A stretch of DNA of 6,335 nt, taken from NCBI GenBank assembly GCA_046328715.1, contig JAXLWB010000090.1, positions 1-6,335 on the forward strand, written 5' to 3'. The translations under genes and the position numbers were made by a program. Shown one piece after another: positions 1 to 5,684 of this stretch. This stretch comes from JAXLWB01 sp046328715 (GTDB lineage Bacteria; Chloroflexota; Anaerolineae; Caldilineales; Caldilineaceae). Every line of letters starts with the position of its first letter. Position 1 is the first letter of the stretch. A model generated the notes under the pieces. That model did no database searches and was not told the DNA's origin. It saw nothing but the letters and a program-made list of their open reading frames with translations.

Positions 1-281
1 TCGATCTGCTGCTCTTCATCGATATGGTGATCGTGGTCGCAAGTGGCATCCTCATCTCCGAAGCCGCTTTGCCGCAGATTGGCATTGAGATTGGACGTAA
101 CTTCTACTGGCGAGGACTTCATCATTCCTCGACGGAACTGATTAGTTGGCTGGTTGGCTTGCACCTGGCGCTCAGTTGGGGATGGATCACCAGTGCCTTT
201 AGCCGCTATCTCTGGCAGCCGTTGACTGGTACCAAACGGAGCAAAACAAAAACCATTCGTCCAGCAGGAGAGTTTGTATGA
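1..281 (+). CDS. DUF4405-like integral membrane protein (possible heme-binding cytochrome), C-terminal part
   Basis: The gene enters from the left edge already in frame (first full codon at base 3), so only about 92 C-terminal residues are visible and the start is missing. Two membrane helices can be seen, at about residues 1-21 and 44-64 of the visible part. They are joined by a loop carrying RGLHH (His40, His41), and the second helix contains GLHLALSWGW (His54). Paired histidines at helix ends, with a Trp-rich close to the last helix, resemble DUF4405 proteins, a family linked to membrane cytochromes b and extracytosolic flavin/heme electron transfer. The histidines would be heme ligands; that is inference. 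The tail is basic and probably cytoplasmic. The stop overlaps the next start (ATGA at 278-281), so the two genes are probably translated together. A different small membrane cytochrome family is the main alternative. Confidence 0.7.
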   Translation, partial: DLLLFIDMVIVVASGILISEAALPQIGIEIGRNFYWRGLHHSSTELISWLVGLHLALSWGWITSAFSRYLWQPLTGTKRSKTKTIRPAGEFV

Positions 282-634
282 AGACCATTATACGTATTGT
301 GATCATTCTTGCCGCCGCCATGCTTGTCGTGGGAGTAACCTATGCACTCGGTCAACGAAGTTCCTCGACGCAAGGCTTCTCGCCACGTTTTGGAGAATTG
401 CGCAGCAACGACGCTGGCGGTTCGACCAATCGTGAGTTCCGCCCGAACCGAGAGTTTGAAGGGAGAGGATTCGAGGGCAGGCGAGGCGGACAGGCATTCG
501 GATTCCGTGGGCTTGCTGGCTTTACCCAGACACTTTTGCCGATCACTGCGGTGATCGCCATCGTTGCCATCATCGACAAAGCTTGGAAACGGCGCAAACG
601 ACCGCAAAAGGTGATCGCCAGCGCTGGCCCATAA
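278..634 (+). CDS. Small two-helix membrane protein with Gly/Arg/Phe-rich middle, function unknown
   Basis: This 118-residue protein is not one I recognise. It has an N-terminal hydrophobic helix (about residues 4-24), a polar middle region (about 26-78) rich in Gly, Arg, Phe and Asn with short repeats such as NREF and GRGFEGRRGG, and a second hydrophobic helix (about 82-100). It ends in a strongly basic tail (KAWKRRKRPQK). By the positive-inside rule the tail would be cytoplasmic and the middle region outside the membrane. The start is well supported by AGGAG at 266-270, seven bases before the ATG. The ATG overlaps the stop of the DUF4405-like gene, so the two are probably coupled and may act together. 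Overlapping minus-strand frames show no comparable features. The N-terminal helix could instead be a cleaved signal peptide. Confidence 0.75.
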   Translation: MKTIIRIVIILAAAMLVVGVTYALGQRSSSTQGFSPRFGELRSNDAGGSTNREFRPNREFEGRGFEGRRGGQAFGFRGLAGFTQTLLPITAVIAIVAIIDKAWKRRKRPQKVIASAGP

Positions 635-651
635 CAAAGCAAAATAACGAC

Positions 652-787
652 CAACCCCACCCTAGCCCTCCCCTGGTAAGGGAGGGGACTGTCACGGAGC
701 GGATTCAGCTTGGTGGATAGCAGAGATAATACAATCCGTCTCGTGACAGTCCTCTCCCCGCAGTTGGGGAGGGTTAGGCTGGGGTTT
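652..787. repeat. 136-bp imperfect palindromic element, MITE-like
   Basis: The arms 652-705 and 733-787 are inverted copies of each other with a few mismatches and small gaps, enclosing a 27-bp centre (706-732). Both arms carry, in opposite orientation, the blocks GGACTGTCACG and CAACCCCA/CAAACCCCA. Each arm also folds on itself: CCCTCCC (666-672) pairs with GGGAGGG (680-686), and CTCCCC (754-759) pairs with GGGGAG (766-771). The element fills almost the whole gap between the small membrane protein and the HhH lipoprotein. It could be a non-autonomous mobile repeat, a source of RNA secondary structure, or a transcription barrier. No clear target-site duplication is visible at its ends and it encodes no protein. 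The centre holds a -10-like GATAATACAAT (725-735) but no matching -35. Confidence 0.7.
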
Positions 788-821
788 GTTCTGTAATTAC
801 AAGGTAAAAGGAAAAACTATA

Positions 822-1442
822 ATGAGACACCTAACCAGTAAATCAGGAGCGTTCATCGCTTCTCTACTCGTGGCTGCAACCCTCGTAGCCTGTTCGACCA
901 ATAGTACAACCACGACTGCTCCAGCCGATCAGGCCAGCAGCCAAACCAGCACACAAAGTGCAGCGACCGCAACCCCGGCCCCGGCTGATACAGCAACGAC
1001 CGTTCCAGCCGATACCTCGGCGATCACGACCACCAGTGGCAGTGACAGCACAACTGCCGCAGCTACCATGACCAAACTCAATCTGAACACGGTCACTGGC
1101 GACGAATTGCTGGCTGCTATTCCTGGCTTTGGCAACCGCATGGTGCGCGAGTTCCAGGAATATCGCCCCTACACCAGCATCTTGCAGTTCCGTCGTGAGA
1201 TCGGTAAATATGTCGATGAGGCCCAGGTCGCCGAATATGAAAAGTATGTCTATGTGCCGGTCAGCGTCAACGATGCCGATGCCGACACGCTCAAGCAACT
1301 TCCTGGTGTGGATGATGCCAAGGCACAGGAGTTGATCGCGGGTCGCCCCTATGCCTCGAATGACGCCTTCCTGACCAAGTTGGCAACTCTGGTCACTGCC
1401 GATGAAGCTGCCGCTGCAAAGGGGTATCTGGAGGCACAATGA
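822..1442 (+). CDS. Secreted lipoprotein with two helix-hairpin-helix (ComEA/PsbU-like) units
   Basis: Starting at ATG 822 (AAGGA at 808-812) the protein has 206 residues. A TTG 36 bases upstream keeps the frame open but lies in the palindromic repeat and would add a polar stretch before the signal peptide, so it is rejected. Residues 1-24 form a lipoprotein signal with lipobox LVAC and lipidated Cys24. Residues 25-83 are a Thr/Ser/Ala-rich linker. Two related units follow: about 86-146 with hairpin IPGFG (100-104), and about 147-206 with hairpin LPGVD (160-164). Both contain RPY-S and a downstream helix, indicating internal duplication. HhH units of ComEA bind DNA without sequence preference, while in PsbU they serve as protein scaffold. 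Here the domain lies outside the cytoplasm, tethered to the membrane. The stop overlaps the next start. A role in DNA uptake is possible, but no competence genes are in view. Confidence 0.82.
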   Translation: MRHLTSKSGAFIASLLVAATLVACSTNSTTTTAPADQASSQTSTQSAATATPAPADTATTVPADTSAITTTSGSDSTTAAATMTKLNLNTVTGDELLAAIPGFGNRMVREFQEYRPYTSILQFRREIGKYVDEAQVAEYEKYVYVPVSVNDADADTLKQLPGVDDAKAQELIAGRPYASNDAFLTKLATLVTADEAAAAKGYLEAQ

Positions 1443-1873
1443 GTTCAGAGATTATCCTGAAACGGCTGCGCGTCTTTCTGCTCGGGTTGGCGACCTTTCT
1501 CAGCATCGGAACCATCGCTGAGTTGGCCTTCACCAAACATTGGGACAGTCCGCTTCAACTGATACCGTTTGTGCTGTGTGGGCTGGGACTGATCGCTTTA
1601 GGGCTCTTTTACTTTAAGCCAATGCGAAGGAATGTGACCATTCTGCGCTGGGTGATGATTTTGAACTTTGTCGGCAGTTTGTTTGGCGTCTTCGAACACG
1701 TTGAGGAAAACGTCAACTTTGCCCTGGAAATTAAGCCTAGCACTGCCGGGCTAGATCTGGTACTCAAAGGTCTGGGCGGGGCAAACCCCTTACTCGCCCC
1801 AGGCATGTTGGCCCTAGCTGCACTCTTGGCCCTTGCAGCGACCTATTATCATCCGATTTTGCAGTCCGAGTAA
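1439..1873 (+). CDS. Four-helix integral membrane protein, function unknown
   Basis: This 144-residue protein has four predicted membrane helices at about residues 11-31, 39-59, 68-88 and 117-137, with little outside the membrane. The third helix ends in a polar patch, FEHVEENVNF (85-94), containing His and three acidic residues that could be functional. A Gly/Pro-containing stretch, GLGGANPLLAPG (111-122), precedes the last helix. I cannot assign it to a named family. The ATG overlaps the stop of the HhH lipoprotein (ATGA at 1439-1442), and GGAGG at 1430-1434 lies four bases upstream of the start. The pair is therefore almost certainly co-translated, and this protein is a candidate membrane partner of the lipoprotein. 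It is the last gene of its unit, since a strong terminator follows the stop by two bases. Confidence 0.78.
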   Translation: MSSEIILKRLRVFLLGLATFLSIGTIAELAFTKHWDSPLQLIPFVLCGLGLIALGLFYFKPMRRNVTILRWVMILNFVGSLFGVFEHVEENVNFALEIKPSTAGLDLVLKGLGGANPLLAPGMLALAALLALAATYYHPILQSE

Positions 1874-1875
1874 GT

Positions 1876-1922
1876 AACAAGGTGCAGGTTGCAAAGTAAC
1901 ATTGCAACCTGCACCTTGTTTT
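1876..1922 (+). terminator. Intrinsic terminator with a perfect 19-bp stem
   Basis: Bases 1876-1894 are perfectly complementary to 1902-1920, leaving a 7-base loop, and the descending arm runs into TTTT (1919-1922). The stem begins two bases after the TAA of the four-helix membrane protein gene, the expected place for a rho-independent terminator. The stem is longer than typical, and 14 bases of its right arm recur at 4730-4743, so it may have been recruited from a repeat family. It would separate the HhH/membrane-protein unit from the exporter cluster. Confidence 0.8.
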
Positions 1923-1948
1923 CCCTCTCATTTTGCCCCAATCATCTC

Positions 1949-1980
1949 TTTACAATTTCTAAACACAAAGTTGGTATATT
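1949..1980 (+). promoter_or_regulatory. Possible promoter with extended -10
   Basis: TATATT at 1975-1980 matches the -10 consensus at five of six bases and is preceded by TGG (1972-1974), an extended -10 arrangement. TTTACA at 1949-1954 resembles a -35, but the 20-base spacing is longer than ideal, so the extended -10 would have to compensate. It sits just past the terminator in an AT-rich stretch and points towards the exporter cluster. Transcription would begin near 1987 and give a leader of about 285 bases before the lipoprotein start at 2274. No other convincing promoter was found closer to that gene. Confidence 0.3.
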
Positions 1981-2098
1981 GGCATGTAGCCGAGCGACTG
2001 ACTTTGCACCCTCAATCTGCCCGGTCAGGTGGCTCCTTTATTCTCACCTGGATAAGCTTGGGCTAAAACCACCATTAGGTAGATTTAAAGTTCAATCG

Positions 2099-2121
2099 GC
2101 TTGTATCGCATACGATCAAGC
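2099..2121 (+). other. Small imperfect hairpin in the leader
   Basis: GCTTG (2099-2103) plus ATCG (2105-2108) can pair with CGAT (2113-2116) plus CAAGC (2117-2121), giving nine base pairs around a CATA loop with one bulged T. It lies directly before the AGGAG of the possible small ORF at 2132, so if transcribed it could affect access to that site. No T-run follows, so it is not a terminator. A chance structure is possible. Confidence 0.25.
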
Positions 2122-2131
2122 TAGGAGCAAT

Positions 2132-2248
2132 ATGCCTTCTACAGCAAATGGGTTGCGCAAACCTGCGGTTGCCAGAAGGATTGAAAATTGTTTGAGAAGT
2201 ATCGCTTCGCTTCTTTTGCAGGGCATCGGTTTGGCAAGCAAGAAATAA
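2132..2248 (+). CDS. Possible 38-residue basic small protein or leader peptide
   Basis: An ATG at 2132 is preceded by AGGAG (2123-2127) with a four-base spacer and opens a 38-codon frame ending in TAA at 2246-2248, 25 bases before the lipoprotein start. The predicted peptide is basic (RKPAVARR near residues 9-16) and has a hydrophobic stretch, SIASLLLQGIGLA (about 23-35), before SKK. It could be a short amphipathic or membrane-associated peptide, or a leader peptide coupled to the exporter cluster. I recognise no family. The same frame stays open back to 1889, but that longer version begins inside the terminator and lacks a credible start. This may be a chance ORF in a 400-base gap; comparison with relatives is needed to decide. 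Confidence 0.25.
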   Translation: MPSTANGLRKPAVARRIENCLRSIASLLLQGIGLASKK

Positions 2249-2273
2249 TGAGTGTAGATAATCCGAGGAAACT

Positions 2274-3032
2274 ATGAACAAACAATGGATGGTCGCAATT
2301 GCAGTGGGTTCTTTGCTGTTGCTGGCTGGCTGTGGCGGGGGAAGCTCACAATCCGATAGTGGCCAGTCAACTGCCAGCCAGCCTGCCGTTGCCAGCAGTC
2401 AAAACAGCGGCGGTCAAGGTGGAAACGGTCAGAATAATTTTGGTGGCGGTGGCTTTGCACCGTTTCAAAGCGCCTATCTGACCAACACCTACGACAGTGC
2501 GCTGCCTACCACAATGCAACTCCAACTGGGGACCATGAAGTTGGAAGAAGGCAACAACAAAATCACGCCAGACCAGGCCAAGAAATTATTGCCCCTCTGG
2601 CAAGGCATTCAAAGTGGTTCGATTCAAAATGCCAGTGAACGCAACGCAGTCTACAAATCGATAGAAAAGGCGATGACACCCGAGCAGATGAATGAAATCG
2701 TCGCCATGAAACTTACCTTTACCTCGCTGACCGATTGGGCGAAGGCGAACGGTGTGGACCTGCCACAGAATTTTGGCCAGGGCGGCTTCAATCAAAACGG
2801 CCAAGGTGGGCCATTCGCAAATATGAGCGAAGATGAACGCACCAAGTTGCGCCAGGAGTTGCAAAGCATGACGCCCGAACAACGTCAGGCACGCCTCAAA
2901 GAGTTGGGAATCAACATCCCTCAAGATCGCCAGAACGGTCAGGGCGGTCAAGGTGGTCAACGCCAGGGTGGACGAGGAGGATTTTTGATGACGCCATTGA
3001 TTAAGCTCCTCACCGATCGATCCGCCCAATAA
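2274..3032 (+). CDS. Lipoprotein with TP(D/E)Q-repeat helical core and Gly-rich arms, exporter-associated
   Basis: The 252-residue product starts at ATG 2274 after GAGGA at 2265-2269. Residues 1-20 are a lipoprotein signal ending in the lipobox LAGC (Cys20). A Ser/Gln/Gly-rich linker follows (21-64) with GGQGGNGQNNFGGGG. A helical core at about 76-163 contains LGTMKLEEG, ITPDQAKKLLPLWQ (about 97-110) and MTPEQMNEIVAMKLT (about 134-148). After a second Gly/Asn/Gln-rich patch (167-180) comes a charged helix with MTPEQRQARLKEL (199-211), then a third Gly/Gln/Arg-rich tail (222-236). The three TP(D/E)Q helices recall the LTxxQ motif of Spy/CpxP-type extracytoplasmic proteins, but the similarity is weak. 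From memory, similar lipoproteins occur beside adaptor genes in Chloroflexota. It lies 24 bases upstream of the adaptor start, so it is probably in the same operon and may sense or assist the exporter; this is inferred from context. Confidence 0.82.
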   Translation: MNKQWMVAIAVGSLLLLAGCGGGSSQSDSGQSTASQPAVASSQNSGGQGGNGQNNFGGGGFAPFQSAYLTNTYDSALPTTMQLQLGTMKLEEGNNKITPDQAKKLLPLWQGIQSGSIQNASERNAVYKSIEKAMTPEQMNEIVAMKLTFTSLTDWAKANGVDLPQNFGQGGFNQNGQGGPFANMSEDERTKLRQELQSMTPEQRQARLKELGINIPQDRQNGQGGQGGQRQGGRGGFLMTPLIKLLTDRSAQ

Positions 3033-3056
3033 TGGCTAGAGAGAGTAGGATTGAGA

Positions 3057-4658
3057 ATGTATGAACTTCAAGATGACCTATCCGTCGACCTCAAACCTCG
3101 CAGACGTTGGCGCTGGGTCTGGATTACACTTATTCTTTTGCTCGTGGCTGGTGGTGCAGGCTACTATGGTTACATCACCTACCTGAAGCCGCAACCTGTG
3201 GTCACTCAACAAGCGACACAGCAACCTGCAACGGCTAAGGCCCGCCGCGGCAATTTGACGGTTACCGTGAGTGGAGTCGGCAATCTAGTTGCCGCTGATC
3301 CGCTAAATCTCGCTTTCGGTTCCAGTGGCAAAGTAACTCAAGTATTGGTCAAGCCTGGGGATCATGTGGCTGCTGGACAAACACTGGCAACGATTGATGA
3401 CAGCACGATTCGTGCCCAAATTGTCCAGGGAGGGATCAATCTACGCAAAGCACAACTTCAGGTGGTTGCGCTTGCTCCCAGCACAAGCGACATCGCGGCT
3501 GCCAAAGCTAACCTTGCCTCGGCCCAACTCAACCTCAAAACGGCGACCGATGGTGCCACTACCGAACAACTGGCTGCGGCCAAGGATGATCTACTCAGTG
3601 CCCAGCAAGCTTTGAACAAATTGGTGAACGGTGCCTCTGCCGACGAAAAGACCGTAGCAGAAAGCTCCTTAAAGGCTGCCCAGGTCACGCTCCAACAAGC
3701 CCAATCGGCCTACAATAAAATCTCCTGGCGTTCGGATATCGGCACAACGCAGCAATCTGCCGATCTACAAAACGCCACGATCGAGTATGAAAAAGCGTTG
3801 GCCCAATATAACATTACTGTTGCCGCTGCCGATCCTTCCTCAATTACCGCAGCACGCTCCAAGGTGGCCCAGGCCCAACAAACGCTCAATGACCTCCAAT
3901 CCGCACCCGATGCGCTGACCCTTCAGCAACGACAAGCTCAAGTTGAACAGGCACAGGCGCAACTGGATGCGCTCGTCAATGGACCTGACAAGGATCAGCT
4001 CGAAACTGCCAATCTCGGTGTGCAGCAGGCCAAGGAAGAGTTGGACAGCGCCATGAACGACTTGGATGGTACGATCATCACCTCGCCTATCACCGGCACG
4101 GTGACTGCGGTCAATCTGCAAATGGGAACGCAGGCAAGCACCGCTCCCGCTATTACGATCGCCGCAGCAGATTCGGCACAGGTACAATTTTGGATCGATG
4201 AGTTGGATATTGGCAGTGTGGCCGCTAACGACCCGGTGAATATCATCTTTGATGCCTATCCCAACCTCACCTTCAACGGCACGGTGGTGCGGGTAGATCC
4301 ATCAATGGTTACGGTGAACGGGGCAGCTGTGGGCCAGGTTTGGGCGACGATCAATATGAGTCAGTATCCTTCCACATTGCTCTATGGCATGAATGCGCAG
4401 GTAGAAGTCGTCGCTGGTACGGCTCAGAATGCAGTCCTGGTACCGGTCCAAGCACTGCGTGAGCTGGCTCCAGGTTCCTATGCCGTCTTTGTGGTCGATG
4501 CTAACAACGAATTAGAGATGCGTCCAGTTGAAATGGGCATCAAAGATGCGGTTAGTGCCGAAATCCGCTCTGGCGTGGACGAGGGTGAAACCGTCAGCAC
4601 GGGCAATACCCAGACCCAATCTGGTCCTTCACAAAACCAAACTGGCACGACGCCCTAA
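3057..4658 (+). CDS. MacA/HlyD-type periplasmic adaptor subunit of an ABC exporter
   Basis: Starting at ATG 3057 the protein has 533 residues. AGGA at 3047-3050 is six bases upstream, whereas the in-frame TTG at 3051 abuts it and is too close. A cytoplasmic basic N-terminus (KPRRRWRW) precedes one membrane helix (about 20-42). The first half of the lipoyl-like domain spans about 62-116 (GKVTQVLVKPGDHVAAGQTL). About 220 residues of Ala/Gln/Leu-rich coiled coil follow (about 117-335), then the second lipoyl half (ITSPITGTVTAVNLQMGT), a beta-barrel (about 370-420) and a membrane-proximal region with VLVPVQAL (460-467). It ends in a Ser/Gln/Thr-rich tail. Adaptors of this type link the inner-membrane permease to extracytoplasmic substrate or exit components. 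The helical region is much longer than in classical MacA and is built from repeats of about 26 residues. The ATPase and permease downstream support the MacA role; the exported substrate cannot be told from sequence. Confidence 0.9.
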   Translation: MYELQDDLSVDLKPRRRWRWVWITLILLLVAGGAGYYGYITYLKPQPVVTQQATQQPATAKARRGNLTVTVSGVGNLVAADPLNLAFGSSGKVTQVLVKPGDHVAAGQTLATIDDSTIRAQIVQGGINLRKAQLQVVALAPSTSDIAAAKANLASAQLNLKTATDGATTEQLAAAKDDLLSAQQALNKLVNGASADEKTVAESSLKAAQVTLQQAQSAYNKISWRSDIGTTQQSADLQNATIEYEKALAQYNITVAAADPSSITAARSKVAQAQQTLNDLQSAPDALTLQQRQAQVEQAQAQLDALVNGPDKDQLETANLGVQQAKEELDSAMNDLDGTIITSPITGTVTAVNLQMGTQASTAPAITIAAADSAQVQFWIDELDIGSVAANDPVNIIFDAYPNLTFNGTVVRVDPSMVTVNGAAVGQVWATINMSQYPSTLLYGMNAQVEVVAGTAQNAVLVPVQALRELAPGSYAVFVVDANNELEMRPVEMGIKDAVSAEIRSGVDEGETVSTGNTQTQSGPSQNQTGTTP

Positions 4659-4781
4659 CTTGAAAATGGTTAATTGTGAATGGCTAACTGTGAATGGTGA
4701 ATGAGAGATCTGCACCTGCCGCCTGCAACTTGCAACCTGCACCATCACTTCCCTGGGTGCTGATTAGATGAACAATTTACT
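4659..4781. repeat. Intergenic stretch with 14-base direct repeats and GCAACCTGCACC-type repeats
   Basis: The gap between the adaptor and ATPase genes is largely repetitive. AATGGTTAATTGTG (4665-4678) is followed immediately by AATGGCTAACTGTG (4679-4692), identical at 12 of 14 positions, and by a degenerate third copy (4693-4705). Then comes a run of CCTGC/GCAAC words (4710-4743), whose last 14 bases (4730-4743) are identical to bases 1902-1915 in the terminator stem. No hairpin with a T-run is present, so transcription could continue into the ATPase gene. No convincing promoter or strong ribosome binding site was seen. Confidence 0.6.
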
Positions 4782-5507
4782 ATGTCTAATAACGTGATCG
4801 AGATTGCGAAACTGAACAAGATTTACGGTGAGGGTGATGCGCAAGTCCATGCGCTGCGCAATGTTGACCTTCAGATCCAGCGTGGCGAATTTGTGGCCAT
4901 CATGGGACCGTCTGGCTCCGGTAAATCGACCCTGATGAACATCCTCGGCTGTCTGGATCGGCCCACCAGTGGTCTTTACATTCTAGATGGTGAGGATGTG
5001 AGCCGTTTGAATAAGGAGCAATTGGCCAGCGTGCGCAATCGCAAGATCGGCTTTGTCTTTCAATCCTTTAACTTGCTGCCACGTGCCACGGCCCTGAAAA
5101 ATGTCATGTTGCCGATGATGTACAATGGCTTTCAGCGCTTGCCCGAAGCACAGTTGCAGCGACGAGCGGCGGCAGTGTTAAATTCGGTTGGACTGGGCGA
5201 GCGTCTTTACCATACGCCCACCAAGCTTTCGGGCGGACAACAACAACGCGTCGCCATTGCCCGTGCCCTGATCAACGAACCCGCCATCCTCATGGCAGAC
5301 GAGCCAACAGGTAACCTTGATAGTCACTCCAGCGAAGAGGTGATGGCAATTTTGCATCGACTGCACAGCCAACGGGTTACTATCGTCATGGTGACCCACG
5401 ATCCCGAACGGGCCAAACACGCCGAACGTGTAATCACCGTGCGCGACGGCGTGATTGTGCCGCCAAGTCAACCGATTCTGCAAGATGAAAGCGTTATAGC
5501 ATTGTAG
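4782..5507 (+). CDS. MacB/LolD-type ABC transporter ATP-binding protein
   Basis: This 241-residue cytoplasmic ATPase has every ABC motif intact: Walker A GPSGSGKST (42-50), Q-loop FVFQSFNLLP with Gln94, signature LSGGQQQRVAIARAL (149-163), Walker B ILMADEPTGNLD (169-180) with catalytic Glu174, and switch His206 in VTHDP. The VFQSFNLLPRATALKNVMLP and TGNLDS motifs are typical of the MacB/LolD/FtsE group that powers four-helix permeases. Length is normal for a stand-alone subunit; in E. coli MacB the ATPase and permease are fused, but here they are separate genes. The start is ATG 4782, the only sensible one before the first motif, yet no clear Shine-Dalgarno sequence precedes it (ATTAGATGAACAATTTACT), so translation initiation may be weak or leader-independent. 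The adaptor upstream and permease downstream complete the exporter. Confidence 0.95.
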   Translation: MSNNVIEIAKLNKIYGEGDAQVHALRNVDLQIQRGEFVAIMGPSGSGKSTLMNILGCLDRPTSGLYILDGEDVSRLNKEQLASVRNRKIGFVFQSFNLLPRATALKNVMLPMMYNGFQRLPEAQLQRRAAAVLNSVGLGERLYHTPTKLSGGQQQRVAIARALINEPAILMADEPTGNLDSHSSEEVMAILHRLHSQRVTIVMVTHDPERAKHAERVITVRDGVIVPPSQPILQDESVIAL

Positions 5508-5540
5508 AAGTCGCTGCCATTAAGTTAAGCATTTTGGGTC

Positions 5541-5614
5541 TTCGCAGGTGTGGTTTGTAACCGAACGTTCTCGGCATGACCTACGCCGTGCGGCTAAAAG
5601 CTCGCACCTACGAA
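5541..5614. repeat. Imperfect inverted repeat with nested hairpin
   Basis: Bases 5541-5566 (beginning TTCGCAGGTG) and 5588-5614 (ending CACCTACGAA) form an imperfect inverted pair, with TTCGyAGGTG as the best conserved outer block. Within the right arm GTGCGGCT (5588-5595) folds back on AGC-T-CGCAC (5599-5607) around an AAA loop with one bulged base. The 8-base palindrome GAACGTTC (5563-5570) lies between the arms. The repeat occupies the middle of the 177-base gap between the ATPase and permease genes. No T-run follows, so it is more likely a dispersed palindromic repeat or an mRNA stability element than a terminator. Confidence 0.55.
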
Positions 5615-5684
5615 AACTGATCTGACGTACTGTTTTGCGTAGAAGAGGGCTAGTAAAGCAGCGAGTTGATGTTTCGGAGGAACG

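Larger units (their letters stand above)
1923..2273. other. Gap between terminator and exporter cluster, mostly non-coding
   Basis: This 351-base stretch separates the two transcription units. Besides the possible promoter, the hairpin at 2099-2121 and the possible small ORF at 2132-2248, it contains a CAGGTG/CACCTG inverted pair (2026-2031 and 2045-2050) with a 13-base loop, too short to interpret. No tRNA fold, riboswitch family or operator was recognised. The final bases hold the GAGGA ribosome binding site (2265-2269) of the lipoprotein gene. Confidence 0.5.

Noticed and set aside
206..637. 143-residue open frame on the minus strand
   Set aside because: It is antisense to two coupled + strand genes with good membrane-helix patterns and a strong ribosome binding site; its own translation shows no family feature.
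786..821. N-terminal extension of the HhH lipoprotein from a TTG
   Set aside because: It overlaps the palindromic repeat and would bury the lipoprotein signal behind extra residues; ATG 822 has a suitable AAGGA and gives a normal signal peptide.
864..1439. 191-residue open frame on the minus strand
   Set aside because: It lies wholly opposite the HhH lipoprotein gene, which has a signal peptide, lipobox and clear domain structure; the minus frame is Cys/Gly-rich with no recognisable motif.
1889..2248. 119-residue + strand frame spanning the gap
   Set aside because: Its first possible start lies inside the terminator stem and has no ribosome binding site; only the last 38 codons, with their own AGGAG, are kept as a weak candidate.
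2231..2262. TTGGCA plus GATAAT as a promoter for the lipoprotein gene
   Set aside because: The 20-base spacing is too long, and the start of transcription would fall at or past the ribosome binding site at 2265-2269.
2586..3029. 147-residue open frame on the minus strand
   Set aside because: Antisense shadow of the lipoprotein gene, with no motif or credible start context.
4665..4743. Short repeats considered as a CRISPR array
   Set aside because: The units are adjacent with no spacers, are only 14 bases and degenerate, and no cas gene is in view.
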